In this document: positions 48,026 to 56,793 of the stretch, one piece after another | Position numbering within the stretch: position 1 is the stretch's first letter | Layout of the letters: each line of letters starts with the position of its first letter | DNA from: DATLWN01 sp964422615 | Lineage (GTDB): Bacteria; Pseudomonadota; Zetaproteobacteria; Mariprofundales; Mariprofundaceae | Direction: 5' to 3' | NCBI GenBank assembly: GCA_964422615.1 | Contig: CAYRBJ010000010.1 | Span: forward strand, 1-57,562 | DNA: 57,562 nt | Notes under the pieces: model-generated | Told to the model about the DNA's origin: nothing | What the model saw: the letters and a program-made list of their open reading frames with translations, nothing else | Databases searched by the model: none | Made by a program: the position numbers and the translations under genes

Positions 48026-51000
48026 CTAGTGGCCGGCAGGAACTGGCCTGGAAGACTTGGCCGGGGGTGGATTGGACAGCTTGATGGGGTGACTTTTGCC
48101 GAACCAGCGTTCGGGCAGGCTGATCAGGGCCTCGATGAGTCCGGGCGGGGCGAGTCCAGCCTTTTCCGGCGATATCCGTTCGACGGTGGCGTTGGTGAAA
48201 GGGCCGTGCATCCAGTAGACCTGCCGCATCAGGGAGTAGCTGCCACCACCCAGAAAATCCCGCAGCAAGGGGATCTTCGACAGAATGGCATCCAGATTCT
48301 GGAAGGGGTGGGCGATGAGGATGATGTCGATCTTGTCATTGTCGAGGGTCAAGCGCCCATTGCCGGCCAGGTCCATGGCCGGGGAGCGCAGGGCGATCTG
48401 GTGCACCTGCACCTCCCGATCATGCATCGTTGCCTCCATTTGCAGCCGATTGTACAGCATGCCCGGGCCGGTCAGATCGCTGCGCTGGCCGATGAGCAGC
48501 TTGGGCAAATCGAGCAGGTTCATGGCAGCCAGCAGCCGGGTCAGAGCCCCGCCTTCGAGAATACGCCCCTTATCCACACGCAGGCGCAGGCGTCCGTCCA
48601 GTCCTTGCCACCATGGTTTGTTCTTGCTCAGCAAGCCCTGGCCGGCGAAAAGCAGACGCATATCGCCGTGCAGGAAGCGATTGGAGATGCCCGCCCGTTT
48701 CATCAGGTGACCGAAGTCGCCGCTGACGAAGGCATAACCGCGCCAGTGCATGCCGGAGCTTCCCTGCTGCGGGGTCATCATGGCCGAAAGCTTGATGTTT
48801 TCCTGTTCGATCTGCCCCGTACATTGCCTCAGATCGACCGTGCCCGATCCCGGTAGGGCGAAGACGGCGTGGACGTTGCGGATATGCATGCCGCCGGTAT
48901 CGACATCCTTGGCCTTGAACACGCCGACGCTGCTGGTGGAAGAAGCCAGTTGCAGGTCCGCCTGCCGGATGGTGGCGGCGTCCCAATCAAAACGGCCAAT
49001 GTGAGCGCGCAGGGCCCATGGCTTCACATTCGGCACCTCGGCTTCCTGCTGCAACTGCTTCGGCAGGGCGATACGGGACATGTATTTGGCGTGTACATCG
49101 ATCTCCCACGGTGATGAACCAAAGGGGGCAACCACCCGCACCTTGCCGTCGAAGGCATAGGATTTCAGCGAGTCCAGGTTCAGGCGTAGCCCTTTGGGTG
49201 TCAGTGAGCCGGTACCGTTGAAGCCGATTAGGCGGGAGTCGCCGGAAAGCCGCGTGATGCGGATATCGTCCACTCCCAGGTGCGTGCCACCCCGTCCTGC
49301 CACGTGGATCATGAATGGCTCTCCGATGCCCTTGGTGGTGCCCAGGATGTTGGACCAGCCGGCTTTGGCAAGATTGATCGAGCCCCGCCAGCCCTGCTTG
49401 TAGTGAAGATGCATGGAAAAGCGGCCCTGCGGTGCGGCTACCGGCAGGCGGAAACGGTTGACCATGTCCACCATCCCTGCCTCCAGGGTGGTGTCCAGTG
49501 TGCGCAGGATCCATCGGTCCTTCGCATCCTCGGCCATGGTCATCGACAGGCTGCCCTGCATGATGTCGGTGGCCACATGCACCCGCTTGATCTGCAGGCC
49601 CTGGGCGATGTCCCACCGGATTTGGCCTCCGGACACGACGATATCGAGGCCACCGATGTGCATGGGCCACTGGCCATCCGGATGCAGGGTGGCCTGGGCC
49701 GACCGCGGCTTGTCCTCATCGGGATTCCACAGCAAGGCGAAGGTGCCGGTGGCCCGGCTCGGTGTTGTAAACCAGGCGGACGCGGGGTCCGGGCGTTTCC
49801 AGCGGATCAGGGAGGCGACATCGCGTATGTTCGCACGGCCCTTGATGTCGAGTGTCAGCGACGACCACGGGATCAGCAGGGTCCCCTGCACCGAACCGAT
49901 ATCATGGGGCAGGTCTGCGGCGGAAATATCCGCCTTCAGGCCGGTCGCATCCAACTCGACCTTGGCGTTGGTGTTGGTCAGCGCATCCCCGCTATGGCCG
50001 AGGGCGATGTCCGCACCGGCCACGTCAGCGGTGACGCGATATTGCCGATGCTGCCATTCCTTATCGGTGGGAAGGCCATTGCCCGGGTCGGCCCATGGCA
50101 CGGCCAGTACGGCCTTGACCTGCGTAGCCGTACCGTGATGCATGCTGGCCAGCCAATGGTGCCATCCCGCACCACCCAGCGGCCACAGCCAACGCCACAA
50201 TGTCGGCATATCAAGATGGGGAGAGGAGCCTTTGATTTCCAGCACGCCGGCATTCCAGACGGCTGTCAGGCGGGCGCTGTTTTTCCCTTGCGACCATTGC
50301 AGGGGATCGATGCGGATTTCTCGAATGCCCGGAGCGGATGTCTGGTGTTCGGCAACCAGTACCGCGCGCATTTGCAGTTGCTGGAAATTCAGTTCCATGG
50401 CATGGGGTTCCAGCACGATGGTAGCGCCGGTATCGGAGTGGGCGGTGACGTTGCACGACCAACGTCCGCTATCGGTCTCGCGCAGCTGCACGGTCGTAGT
50501 GATGGCACCGTGGATCGGCCGTCTGAGTGCCGGTGGCAGCCACTGCAGGCTGCTGAGAGTAAGATTGAGTTTTTTTGGCAGCATGCGCGTATCCATGCGG
50601 GCGTTCAGTCGCAGGCCTGGCCATGCCAGTTTGATACGGCGTGCATCGGCATCGATGTGCAGGCTCAGGTGCGATATCCGCCCTTGCATCTTTCCGTATC
50701 GCCAGTGCAACGCCGTGTCATGGATGTCCAGATCCTGCTCGAAGAGTTGGGGGATCAGTGCCATCATACCCTGATGCCCGTCCGTTCCTGCCGGAAGTGT
50801 GATCGTCAGGTTGCCGTAGCTGAGATTAACGCGATCGGGTTGCCATTCCCCGAGTGCCAGCCGCCATATGGATACCCGGATCGCCAGCCGCCCTCCTTGC
50901 AGACGCATGCGTCCATCTCGAGTGGCGAAGCTTAGGTCATCGGCGTGCAGCCACAGATAGCCTGCCCAGTACCAGGACAGATCGCCCATATGCAGTGATG

Positions 51001-51169
51001 ACAGATCGAACCGTTTTTGCAGGTAATGCTGGATCTCAGGCCGAAGCTCATTGAGGCTGGGGGCGTGCCAGTAGATCCAACTGCCCAGCAAAGTCAGGCC
51101 GAACAGGGTCAGCACGATCATGCGGCGGGCGACAACGGCCCAGCGGCGTAGCGGCGGAAGCAGGTTCAC
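48026..51169 (-). CDS. YhdP/AsmA-like intermembrane lipid-transport protein
   Basis: A 1,047-residue protein with one N-terminal membrane helix (MIVLTLFGLTLLGSWIYW), then a very long periplasmic repeat-beta region and an AsmA-like C-terminal domain (GRILEGGALTRLLAAMNLLDLPKLL; MDLAGNGRLTLDNDKIDIILIAHPFQNLDAILSKIPLLRDFLGG). The plan and length fit YhdP (DUF3971), which spans the envelope and moves phospholipid to the outer membrane. GTG 51169 is 9 bases from the mlaC stop, so it probably belongs to the mla operon. Confidence 0.82.
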   Translation of the reverse strand: MNLLPPLRRWAVVARRMIVLTLFGLTLLGSWIYWHAPSLNELRPEIQHYLQKRFDLSSLHMGDLSWYWAGYLWLHADDLSFATRDGRMRLQGGRLAIRVSIWRLALGEWQPDRVNLSYGNLTITLPAGTDGHQGMMALIPQLFEQDLDIHDTALHWRYGKMQGRISHLSLHIDADARRIKLAWPGLRLNARMDTRMLPKKLNLTLSSLQWLPPALRRPIHGAITTTVQLRETDSGRWSCNVTAHSDTGATIVLEPHAMELNFQQLQMRAVLVAEHQTSAPGIREIRIDPLQWSQGKNSARLTAVWNAGVLEIKGSSPHLDMPTLWRWLWPLGGAGWHHWLASMHHGTATQVKAVLAVPWADPGNGLPTDKEWQHRQYRVTADVAGADIALGHSGDALTNTNAKVELDATGLKADISAADLPHDIGSVQGTLLIPWSSLTLDIKGRANIRDVASLIRWKRPDPASAWFTTPSRATGTFALLWNPDEDKPRSAQATLHPDGQWPMHIGGLDIVVSGGQIRWDIAQGLQIKRVHVATDIMQGSLSMTMAEDAKDRWILRTLDTTLEAGMVDMVNRFRLPVAAPQGRFSMHLHYKQGWRGSINLAKAGWSNILGTTKGIGEPFMIHVAGRGGTHLGVDDIRITRLSGDSRLIGFNGTGSLTPKGLRLNLDSLKSYAFDGKVRVVAPFGSSPWEIDVHAKYMSRIALPKQLQQEAEVPNVKPWALRAHIGRFDWDAATIRQADLQLASSTSSVGVFKAKDVDTGGMHIRNVHAVFALPGSGTVDLRQCTGQIEQENIKLSAMMTPQQGSSGMHWRGYAFVSGDFGHLMKRAGISNRFLHGDMRLLFAGQGLLSKNKPWWQGLDGRLRLRVDKGRILEGGALTRLLAAMNLLDLPKLLIGQRSDLTGPGMLYNRLQMEATMHDREVQVHQIALRSPAMDLAGNGRLTLDNDKIDIILIAHPFQNLDAILSKIPLLRDFLGGGSYSLMRQVYWMHGPFTNATVERISPEKAGLAPPGLIEALISLPERWFGKSHPIKLSNPPPAKSSRPVPAGH

Positions 51170-51178
51170 CGGGGCGGA

Positions 51179-51820
51179 TCAGCCCTGTTGCTGTTCTTGA
51201 TCCTTGGCTTTGAGTTCATTCACCTTCTTTGCCAGGGATTTCAACAGTCCGTCGAAGCCCGAGCTGTCGATTTCGTCCTGGAACTCGGTGCGGAAGGTGG
51301 CAATCAGGCTGACGCCCTCAATGCGGATGTCGTATACCTTCCAGTCGTTACCGTCCTTGAGTAGCCGGTACTCGACCGGGGTCTGCTTGTTGGTGTCGAT
51401 GATCATGGTCTTGACCTGGGCGCGGTTGCCACGGAACTCCGCCTGTCCGTAGGTGACTTTCTGGCCATGGTAGGCATTCAGGCGGTTGCCGTATGAGTGT
51501 ACGAGCAGATTGCGGAACAGCGTCGTGAAGCGGGCTTGCTGCTCGGGCGTGGCATCGTTCCATGGGGCGCCCACGGATAGTCGCGCCATGGCCGTGAAAT
51601 CGAAATGCTCACTGCTGATCTTGAGGATGGCGGCACGATCGGCCTCGCTGATCCGGCTTTTGTCGGCCCGCTGGTTCAGCACATGAATGACGCCGTCCAC
51701 CGTCTCCCGGATCACCGTAACAGGGGTGTTGGCCTGGACCGCCTGTGCCGGCATCGCCATGGCGACGAGCAGCGCAGCGCTGACCAGGACGATGCGAATG
51801 GGTTTCAGGGTGCGTGACAT
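51179..51820 (-). CDS. mlaC: Phospholipid-binding protein MlaC
   Basis: A soluble periplasmic carrier shuttling phospholipid between outer-membrane MlaA and MlaFED. It has 213 residues: signal peptide cut after AMPAQA, then the Ttg2D/MlaC fold (ISSEHFDFTAMARLSVGAPWNDATPEQQARFTTLFRNLLVHSYGNRL ... GNDWKVYDIRIEGVSLIATFRTEF). ATG 51820 has a strong AAAGGAG. The 77-base gap after mlaD shows no terminator. Confidence 0.94.
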   Translation of the reverse strand: MSRTLKPIRIVLVSAALLVAMAMPAQAVQANTPVTVIRETVDGVIHVLNQRADKSRISEADRAAILKISSEHFDFTAMARLSVGAPWNDATPEQQARFTTLFRNLLVHSYGNRLNAYHGQKVTYGQAEFRGNRAQVKTMIIDTNKQTPVEYRLLKDGNDWKVYDIRIEGVSLIATFRTEFQDEIDSSGFDGLLKSLAKKVNELKAKDQEQQQG

Positions 51821-51897
51821 GTATTCTCCTTTCGGGCGGCAGCAGGGCGTCTCTGATCGATTGTAACGCCGAGCCGGGTTGATGGTAAGCGGAAGCA

Positions 51898-52347
51898 TTA
51901 CTTCCCGCCGGGGGAAAAAATGTATTTGCTGATCAGATCTTCGATGTTGATCGCCGACTGGGTGTCCTCGATCTCGCCGCCATTCTTCAGATAGGTGGTA
52001 TCAGCCCCCTGGGAGATGCGGATGTAGCGGTCTCCGATGATGCCTTTCGTACGCACCAAGGCAATGGCGTCATCGCTGATGCGCACGCCGTTGTCGATAC
52101 GCATGGTCAGAAATGCCCTGTTTTTTTTCAGGCCGACGGTTTCCACACGGCCGATGACCACGCCGGCCATCATCACGTCGGCGCCGGGACGAATACCGCC
52201 GGCATCGCCGAACGAGGCGTCCACGATGTAGCCGGTGGTGCCGAGGCCGCCGACCTCACCGAGCTTCAGTGCCATGTAGCCCATGCTCAGGATGCCAAGG
52301 AACACGAAAATACCGACCGTAATTTCAATGCGTCTATACGTATTCAT
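51898..52347 (-). CDS. mlaD: MCE-domain protein MlaD
   Basis: A single-pass inner-membrane protein with one MCE domain that forms the hexameric lipid ring on MlaE. It has 149 residues: N-terminal helix (ITVGIFVFLGILSMGYMALKL), MCE core (YIVDASFGDAGGIRPGADVMMAGVVIGRVETVGL) and a C-terminal helix (SAINIEDLISKYIF). It includes an eight-A run in the coding strand (52121-52128). A gap of 9 bases follows mlaE. Confidence 0.95.
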   Translation of the reverse strand: MNTYRRIEITVGIFVFLGILSMGYMALKLGEVGGLGTTGYIVDASFGDAGGIRPGADVMMAGVVIGRVETVGLKKNRAFLTMRIDNGVRISDDAIALVRTKGIIGDRYIRISQGADTTYLKNGGEIEDTQSAINIEDLISKYIFSPGGK

Positions 52348-52356
52348 GATTCACGC

Positions 52357-53136
52357 TCACAGGAAGAAGGATGTCAAAATGTAATCGAGGATCAGTACGC
52401 TGACCGAGGCGATAACCACGGCTTGCGTCGTGGCTTTGGCCACGCCTTCGGTGGTCGGCGTGGCGCGGTAGCCGATATAGGTGCAGATCACGCCGATGAT
52501 AAAGCCGAAGGCGACGGCCTTGATCCAACCGGTATTCATGTCGTGCGTGGTGACCTTGGCCACCATCTCATCGATAAAGTTGCCGCTGTTGACCCCGAGC
52601 AGATGGACCGCCAGCACGTAGGCGGCAGCAATGCCGATCATGTCGAAGAAGGCTACCAGCAGCGGTACGGACAGTGTCGTGGCGACAATGCGCGGAAGCA
52701 GGATGCGCGCACGCGGATTGACCGCCATCATCTCCAGGGCATCGACCTGTTCGGTGACGCGCATGATGCCGATCTCGGCCGTGATGCTGGAGCCGGCGCG
52801 CCCGACCACCATCAGGGCGCCGAGTACTGGTCCCAGCTCGCGGATGATCGACAGCGCCACCGCCGAGCCGAGCAGCGATTCTGAGCCGAACTTGGTTAGC
52901 GTGTAGTAGCCCTGCAGGCTCAGCACCATGCCGGTGAAGGCGCCGGTGATGGCGATGATGACCAGCGAGCCGACGCCCAAGGCATACATCTGCAGCACGA
53001 AATGCTTTCCCTGCCAGGGGCGGGCGAAAAGCAGGGCCAGGGACGATAAGCACAGCGTGGTGGCGTCACCCAGCCACTGCAGCATGTTCAGGAACCGCCG
53101 GCCCAGATAGCCGAACATCGAAAGGACCGCCGTCAT
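52357..53136 (-). CDS. mlaE: Phospholipid ABC permease MlaE
   Basis: A 259-residue five- to six-helix permease with the MlaE/TRIC family signature: IIRELGPVLGALMVVGRAGSSITAEIGIMRVTEQVDALEMMAVNP. ATG 53136 overlaps mlaF (ATGA). It forms MlaFED with MlaF and MlaD. Confidence 0.96.
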   Translation of the reverse strand: MTAVLSMFGYLGRRFLNMLQWLGDATTLCLSSLALLFARPWQGKHFVLQMYALGVGSLVIIAITGAFTGMVLSLQGYYTLTKFGSESLLGSAVALSIIRELGPVLGALMVVGRAGSSITAEIGIMRVTEQVDALEMMAVNPRARILLPRIVATTLSVPLLVAFFDMIGIAAAYVLAVHLLGVNSGNFIDEMVAKVTTHDMNTGWIKAVAFGFIIGVICTYIGYRATPTTEGVAKATTQAVVIASVSVLILDYILTSFFL

Positions 53137-53939
53137 GTCATCCTCACGGTGCCGGGGCTGTGCAGCAGGTCATCGATGTAGGAGGTGCTGCTGCGCGAGA
53201 ACGGGATGGGACCGTCCGGTCGCCCTTCGATGAACTGGCGTACGCGCTCATCGTCCGAACGGCGGATATCGTCCGGCGAACCCTCGGCGATGATGGTCCC
53301 CTGCCACAGCAGCACCACATGGTCAGCGATAGCCAATCCCGCCTGTACGTCATGGGTGACGACGACCGAGGTCATCTTCGTCTTCTGCGTCATGTCGCGG
53401 ATCAGGGTGGCGATGACACCGGCGGAGATCGGGTCCAGGCCCGAGGTCGGTTCGTCGAAAAACACCACATCCGGATCCATGGCCAGGGCGCGGGCGAAGG
53501 CCACACGCTTGGCCATGCCGCCAGACAGCTCGGAGGGCATCAGGTACTCGAAGCCGCGCAGGCCCACCTGTTCCAGCTTCATCGTCACCATGGTGTGGAT
53601 CACCGATTCATCGAGTTTGGTGTGCTCATGTAGTGGAAAGGCGATATTCTCGTAGACATTCAGCGAGTTCAGCAGCGCCGAATACTGGAATACCATGCCC
53701 ATGCGGGCCCTGAGCTCGTAAAGGCGCTTGCGGCGGATCACGGCCAAATCCTCGCCGTCAAACCAGACATGGCCTTCGCTCGGGGGGTCGAGTGCGGCCA
53801 GCAGGCGCAGCAGCGTGGTTTTGCCGGAGCCCGAGCCACCCATGATCACCGTCGTGGCATGCTCGCGGATGTCGATGTCCACCGCATCCAGGGCAGTGGT
53901 CGTGCCAAAACGTCTGGTCAGCTTCTCACCGCGGATCAT
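53133..53939 (-). CDS. mlaF: Phospholipid ABC ATPase MlaF
   Basis: A 268-residue ATPase: Walker A MGGSGSGKTTLLRL, signature LSGGMAKRVAFARAL (the Met-Ala-Lys-Arg form typical of MlaF), Walker B VVFFDEPTSGLDP and H-loop VVTHD. A C-terminal extension (SRSSTSYIDDLLHSPG) is where MlaF dimers swap tails and where MlaB would bind. It starts the mlaF-E-D-C-yhdP run, divergent from glnE. No Shine-Dalgarno precedes ATG 53939. Confidence 0.96.
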   Translation of the reverse strand: MIRGEKLTRRFGTTTALDAVDIDIREHATTVIMGGSGSGKTTLLRLLAALDPPSEGHVWFDGEDLAVIRRKRLYELRARMGMVFQYSALLNSLNVYENIAFPLHEHTKLDESVIHTMVTMKLEQVGLRGFEYLMPSELSGGMAKRVAFARALAMDPDVVFFDEPTSGLDPISAGVIATLIRDMTQKTKMTSVVVTHDVQAGLAIADHVVLLWQGTIIAEGSPDDIRRSDDERVRQFIEGRPDGPIPFSRSSTSYIDDLLHSPGTVRMT

Positions 53940-53945
53940 GGCCGG

Positions 53946-54007
53946 AATGTAGCGGCTGCCAACCGGATTTGCACGTGGCTTTCGCGTCTGGTGTGTACCG
54001 CTATACT
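53946..54007. promoter_or_regulatory. Divergent mlaF/glnE promoters, both leaderless-type
   Basis: In the 75-base gap, the minus strand has TACATT (53951-53946) ending 6 bases before the mlaF ATG, and the plus strand has TATACT (54002-54007) ending 7 bases before the glnE ATG. Neither gene has a Shine-Dalgarno. The -35 boxes are weak on both sides. Confidence 0.4.
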
Positions 54008-54014
54008 CGTTGCG

Positions 54015-56789
54015 ATGTATGAAAAAACCCTGCAGCGTCTGATCTCGGAAGCCCCTGGCTTCGCCAAACGTCTAAAGATGCTGGCCGAGGCATCGCCGTA
54101 TTTCCTGAATCTGATGCAGGATACCGGTGGGGACGAGGCCGCCGATGTGCTGCGTCCGGCAAGGAAGGCGGTGTTGCCGGATGAATCCCCTGCCTGGTTG
54201 CCCCCGGCAGGGGAAGGCGATATGGATATGGCCAGCTGCCAGCAGGCGTTGCGCCTGGCCAAGCGCACGGGGATGCGCCGCTTCGCCTGGTGGGAGCTTG
54301 GTCTGGGCGGCGATATCGAGGTCTCAGCCCGGCATCTTGCCCAGTGGGCGGCGGGCCTGCTGGAAAGCGCTTTGGCGATGGCTGTTCGTCTTTGCGCCAT
54401 GCGCTTTGGCACCTTGCCCAGCGGCCGCTTTGCCATTATCGGCCTGGGCAAGCTTGGTGGTATGGAGCTGAACCTCGGCTCGGATATCGATCTGCTGTTT
54501 ATCTGGCAGGCGCCGGCCGAGGCCACATCCGATGGGCGCCGGCAAATCTCCGCCGGCGAGTATTTCCAGCAGCTGTCGAGAATGCTGATCCGACTGATGG
54601 GCGAACGCTCCGGCGACGGCGAATGCTGGCTTGTGGATATGCGACTGCGTCCGGGCGGTGATGGCGCCCCGATCTGCCTTAGTCTCGATGCCACCCTTTC
54701 CCACTATCAGGACTATGGCCAGACCTGGGAGCGCGCCATGCTGCTGAAGGCCAGGCCGGTAGCCGGTGATGCTGCGCTCGGTGATGCCTTTGTCGCTGGC
54801 ATCCGTCCCTTTGTATTCAAGCGCTACCTGGATTACACCACGGTGCAGGCGCTGGCCGAGATGAAACGGCGCATCGATGTACAGGCGGCGGAACATGACA
54901 TCGGTCCCGGTTTTGACGTCAAGCGTGGTCGCGGCGGTATCCGCGAGGTCGAATTCATCATCCAGTCCATGCAGCTGTTGCGTGGGGGGCGGGAACCGGC
55001 GCTGCGCCTGTCCTCCACCCAGCAGGCGCTGGAGGCGTTGACGGCCGCTGGCCATTTGCCACAGGCGGATGCGGCAGTACTCGCCGACGCCTACTGGTTC
55101 TGGCGGCGTGTCGAACATGCCCTGCAGGCGAGGCTGGGCGAGCACACCCACCGCCTGCACGACGGATTCGAGGCATACCTGTCGAGGGTTCTGGATACCG
55201 ATGAGGTGGCTGCCCGCATGCGTACGCATGCCGAGGCGGTGCATCGGCTATTTGCCAGCCAGTTTGCCGATGTTGCGCCGGCCGAACCCGGTGCCATTTC
55301 CTGGCTGCACGCCAGCCCTTCGGCATTACGTCCGCAAACGGTGATGTTCGATGCCGCAGACCAGCAGCGCATCCTCGACGCCCTGGGGCGCATCTCCACC
55401 CAGCTGAAACGTGGCCTGCTGCCGGAGCGCTGCCATGCCAGCATTGATGCGATACTTTCGGATGCCATGCCCTCCTGGATGCAGGATGCCAACGGGGTTC
55501 AGGCCGTGGAGATGTTTGCGGAGCTGCTGCAGGGCATCGCCGGCCGCGCCACCTGGGTCGATCTTCTGGCCACGCACGAGGGCGTACGCAGCTGGCTGGT
55601 GTCGGTGCTGTCGGCCAGTCGTTATATCGCCGCACATGTCGCACATGATCCGTCCTGGCTGGAATGGCCGTTGGAGTCTCAGCAAGGGGCAACACGTGTT
55701 CAACTCATCGGCCAACAGATCGCGACGCTGGATGTCGAACACCTGGCCATCGATGAGGCCCTGGCCGATCTGGGGCGTCTGGTCGACCAGGGGCGCATCA
55801 CGGCGGCGATGGCTGTGGTCGACAGCCCGCCGGCTGAGCCTGAGGCGGTGGGGGGCTGGCTGGCCGATATCGCCGATGCCGCCGTGGCAGCGGCTATTGC
55901 CATCGCCGTCAGGCAGTTCGAACTGCCGGCGGATTTTCCGCTGGTGGCGCTGGCCATGGGCAAGCATGGCAGCCGCGAAATGGGCCTGGTCTCTGATCTG
56001 GATCTGGTGTTCGTGCTGGTAGCCGACAATCCGGAACGGCCCGGTCCGAAGGGGCGCAACCAGCGCGAATGGGCGCAGCGGCTCGGCCGGCGCGTGATCC
56101 AGCATCTGACCATGGAGCCGCCGTTCGGTCTGGGGTTCGCCTTCGATGCCCGGCTGCGCCCATCCGGCATCTCCGGAGTGCTGGTGACGATGTTGTCTGG
56201 ATTTCGCGACTACCAGTTGCACGAGGCCCAGAGCTGGGAGCATCAGGCCTTGTGCCGGGCGCGTGCCGTGGCCGGTCCCGAGCCGGCCCGGCAAGCGGTG
56301 ATGGGTGTCGTCGATGAGGTGCTGGCCCAGCCGCGCGATCCGGTGGGCCTGGCCTCCGAGGTCGTGGCCATGCGCCGCAAGATGTCCACGCATCTGGGTA
56401 GCAAGCATAAGGATATGATCAATCTGAAGCAGGATGCCGGCGGTCTTGTCGACATCGAGTTCCTTGCCCAGTATGCGAGGCTTGCGTTCGGTGGACAGCT
56501 GACCGGCACGGCGGCCACCCTGCGAGCCATGCGGGCGGCGGCCCCGCCGGCTTGGCATCAGCGGGCGGGCTTTCTGGCACAGACCTTTGTCGATTACCGC
56601 CAGATGGAGAACGTGTTGCGGGTACAGCTGTGGGCATCGGTCGGCCGATTACCTGCTGACGACGATGCCCCTGCCTGGGAGACACTCAGGCGCCATGCGC
56701 CGATCAAGAGCGTGGACGAACTGCGCGAGCGCATGCGTCAGGTGCGTGATGCCTTCGAGGCGTTGCTGAATACGGATGGAGAAGGATAG
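54015..56789 (+). CDS. glnE: Glutamine synthetase adenylyltransferase/deadenylase
   Basis: A bifunctional enzyme that adenylylates and deadenylylates glutamine synthetase in response to PII and glutamine. It has 924 residues: the N-terminal nucleotidyltransferase site GLGKLGGMELNLGSDIDLLF (Asp157, Asp159; deadenylylation), and the C-terminal site MGKHGSREMGLVSDLDLVFV (Asp661, Asp663; adenylylation) with GGLVDIEFLAQY near the end. The frame stays open into mlaF's opposite strand, but ATG 54015 gives the natural N-terminus. ilvE follows after 4 bases, an arrangement I also recall from pseudomonads. Confidence 0.95.
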   Translation: MYEKTLQRLISEAPGFAKRLKMLAEASPYFLNLMQDTGGDEAADVLRPARKAVLPDESPAWLPPAGEGDMDMASCQQALRLAKRTGMRRFAWWELGLGGDIEVSARHLAQWAAGLLESALAMAVRLCAMRFGTLPSGRFAIIGLGKLGGMELNLGSDIDLLFIWQAPAEATSDGRRQISAGEYFQQLSRMLIRLMGERSGDGECWLVDMRLRPGGDGAPICLSLDATLSHYQDYGQTWERAMLLKARPVAGDAALGDAFVAGIRPFVFKRYLDYTTVQALAEMKRRIDVQAAEHDIGPGFDVKRGRGGIREVEFIIQSMQLLRGGREPALRLSSTQQALEALTAAGHLPQADAAVLADAYWFWRRVEHALQARLGEHTHRLHDGFEAYLSRVLDTDEVAARMRTHAEAVHRLFASQFADVAPAEPGAISWLHASPSALRPQTVMFDAADQQRILDALGRISTQLKRGLLPERCHASIDAILSDAMPSWMQDANGVQAVEMFAELLQGIAGRATWVDLLATHEGVRSWLVSVLSASRYIAAHVAHDPSWLEWPLESQQGATRVQLIGQQIATLDVEHLAIDEALADLGRLVDQGRITAAMAVVDSPPAEPEAVGGWLADIADAAVAAAIAIAVRQFELPADFPLVALAMGKHGSREMGLVSDLDLVFVLVADNPERPGPKGRNQREWAQRLGRRVIQHLTMEPPFGLGFAFDARLRPSGISGVLVTMLSGFRDYQLHEAQSWEHQALCRARAVAGPEPARQAVMGVVDEVLAQPRDPVGLASEVVAMRRKMSTHLGSKHKDMINLKQDAGGLVDIEFLAQYARLAFGGQLTGTAATLRAMRAAAPPAWHQRAGFLAQTFVDYRQMENVLRVQLWASVGRLPADDDAPAWETLRRHAPIKSVDELRERMRQVRDAFEALLNTDGEG

Positions 56790-56793
56790 GACA

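Noticed and set aside
49280..50935. 551-codon plus-strand frame opposite the yhdP-like gene
   Set aside because: It is a shadow of the long AsmA-like frame. The opposite strand has a proper anchor helix, AsmA C-terminal motifs and operon context.
55326..56558. Long minus-strand frame opposite glnE
   Set aside because: It is antisense to the conserved C-terminal half of GlnE and shows no motif.
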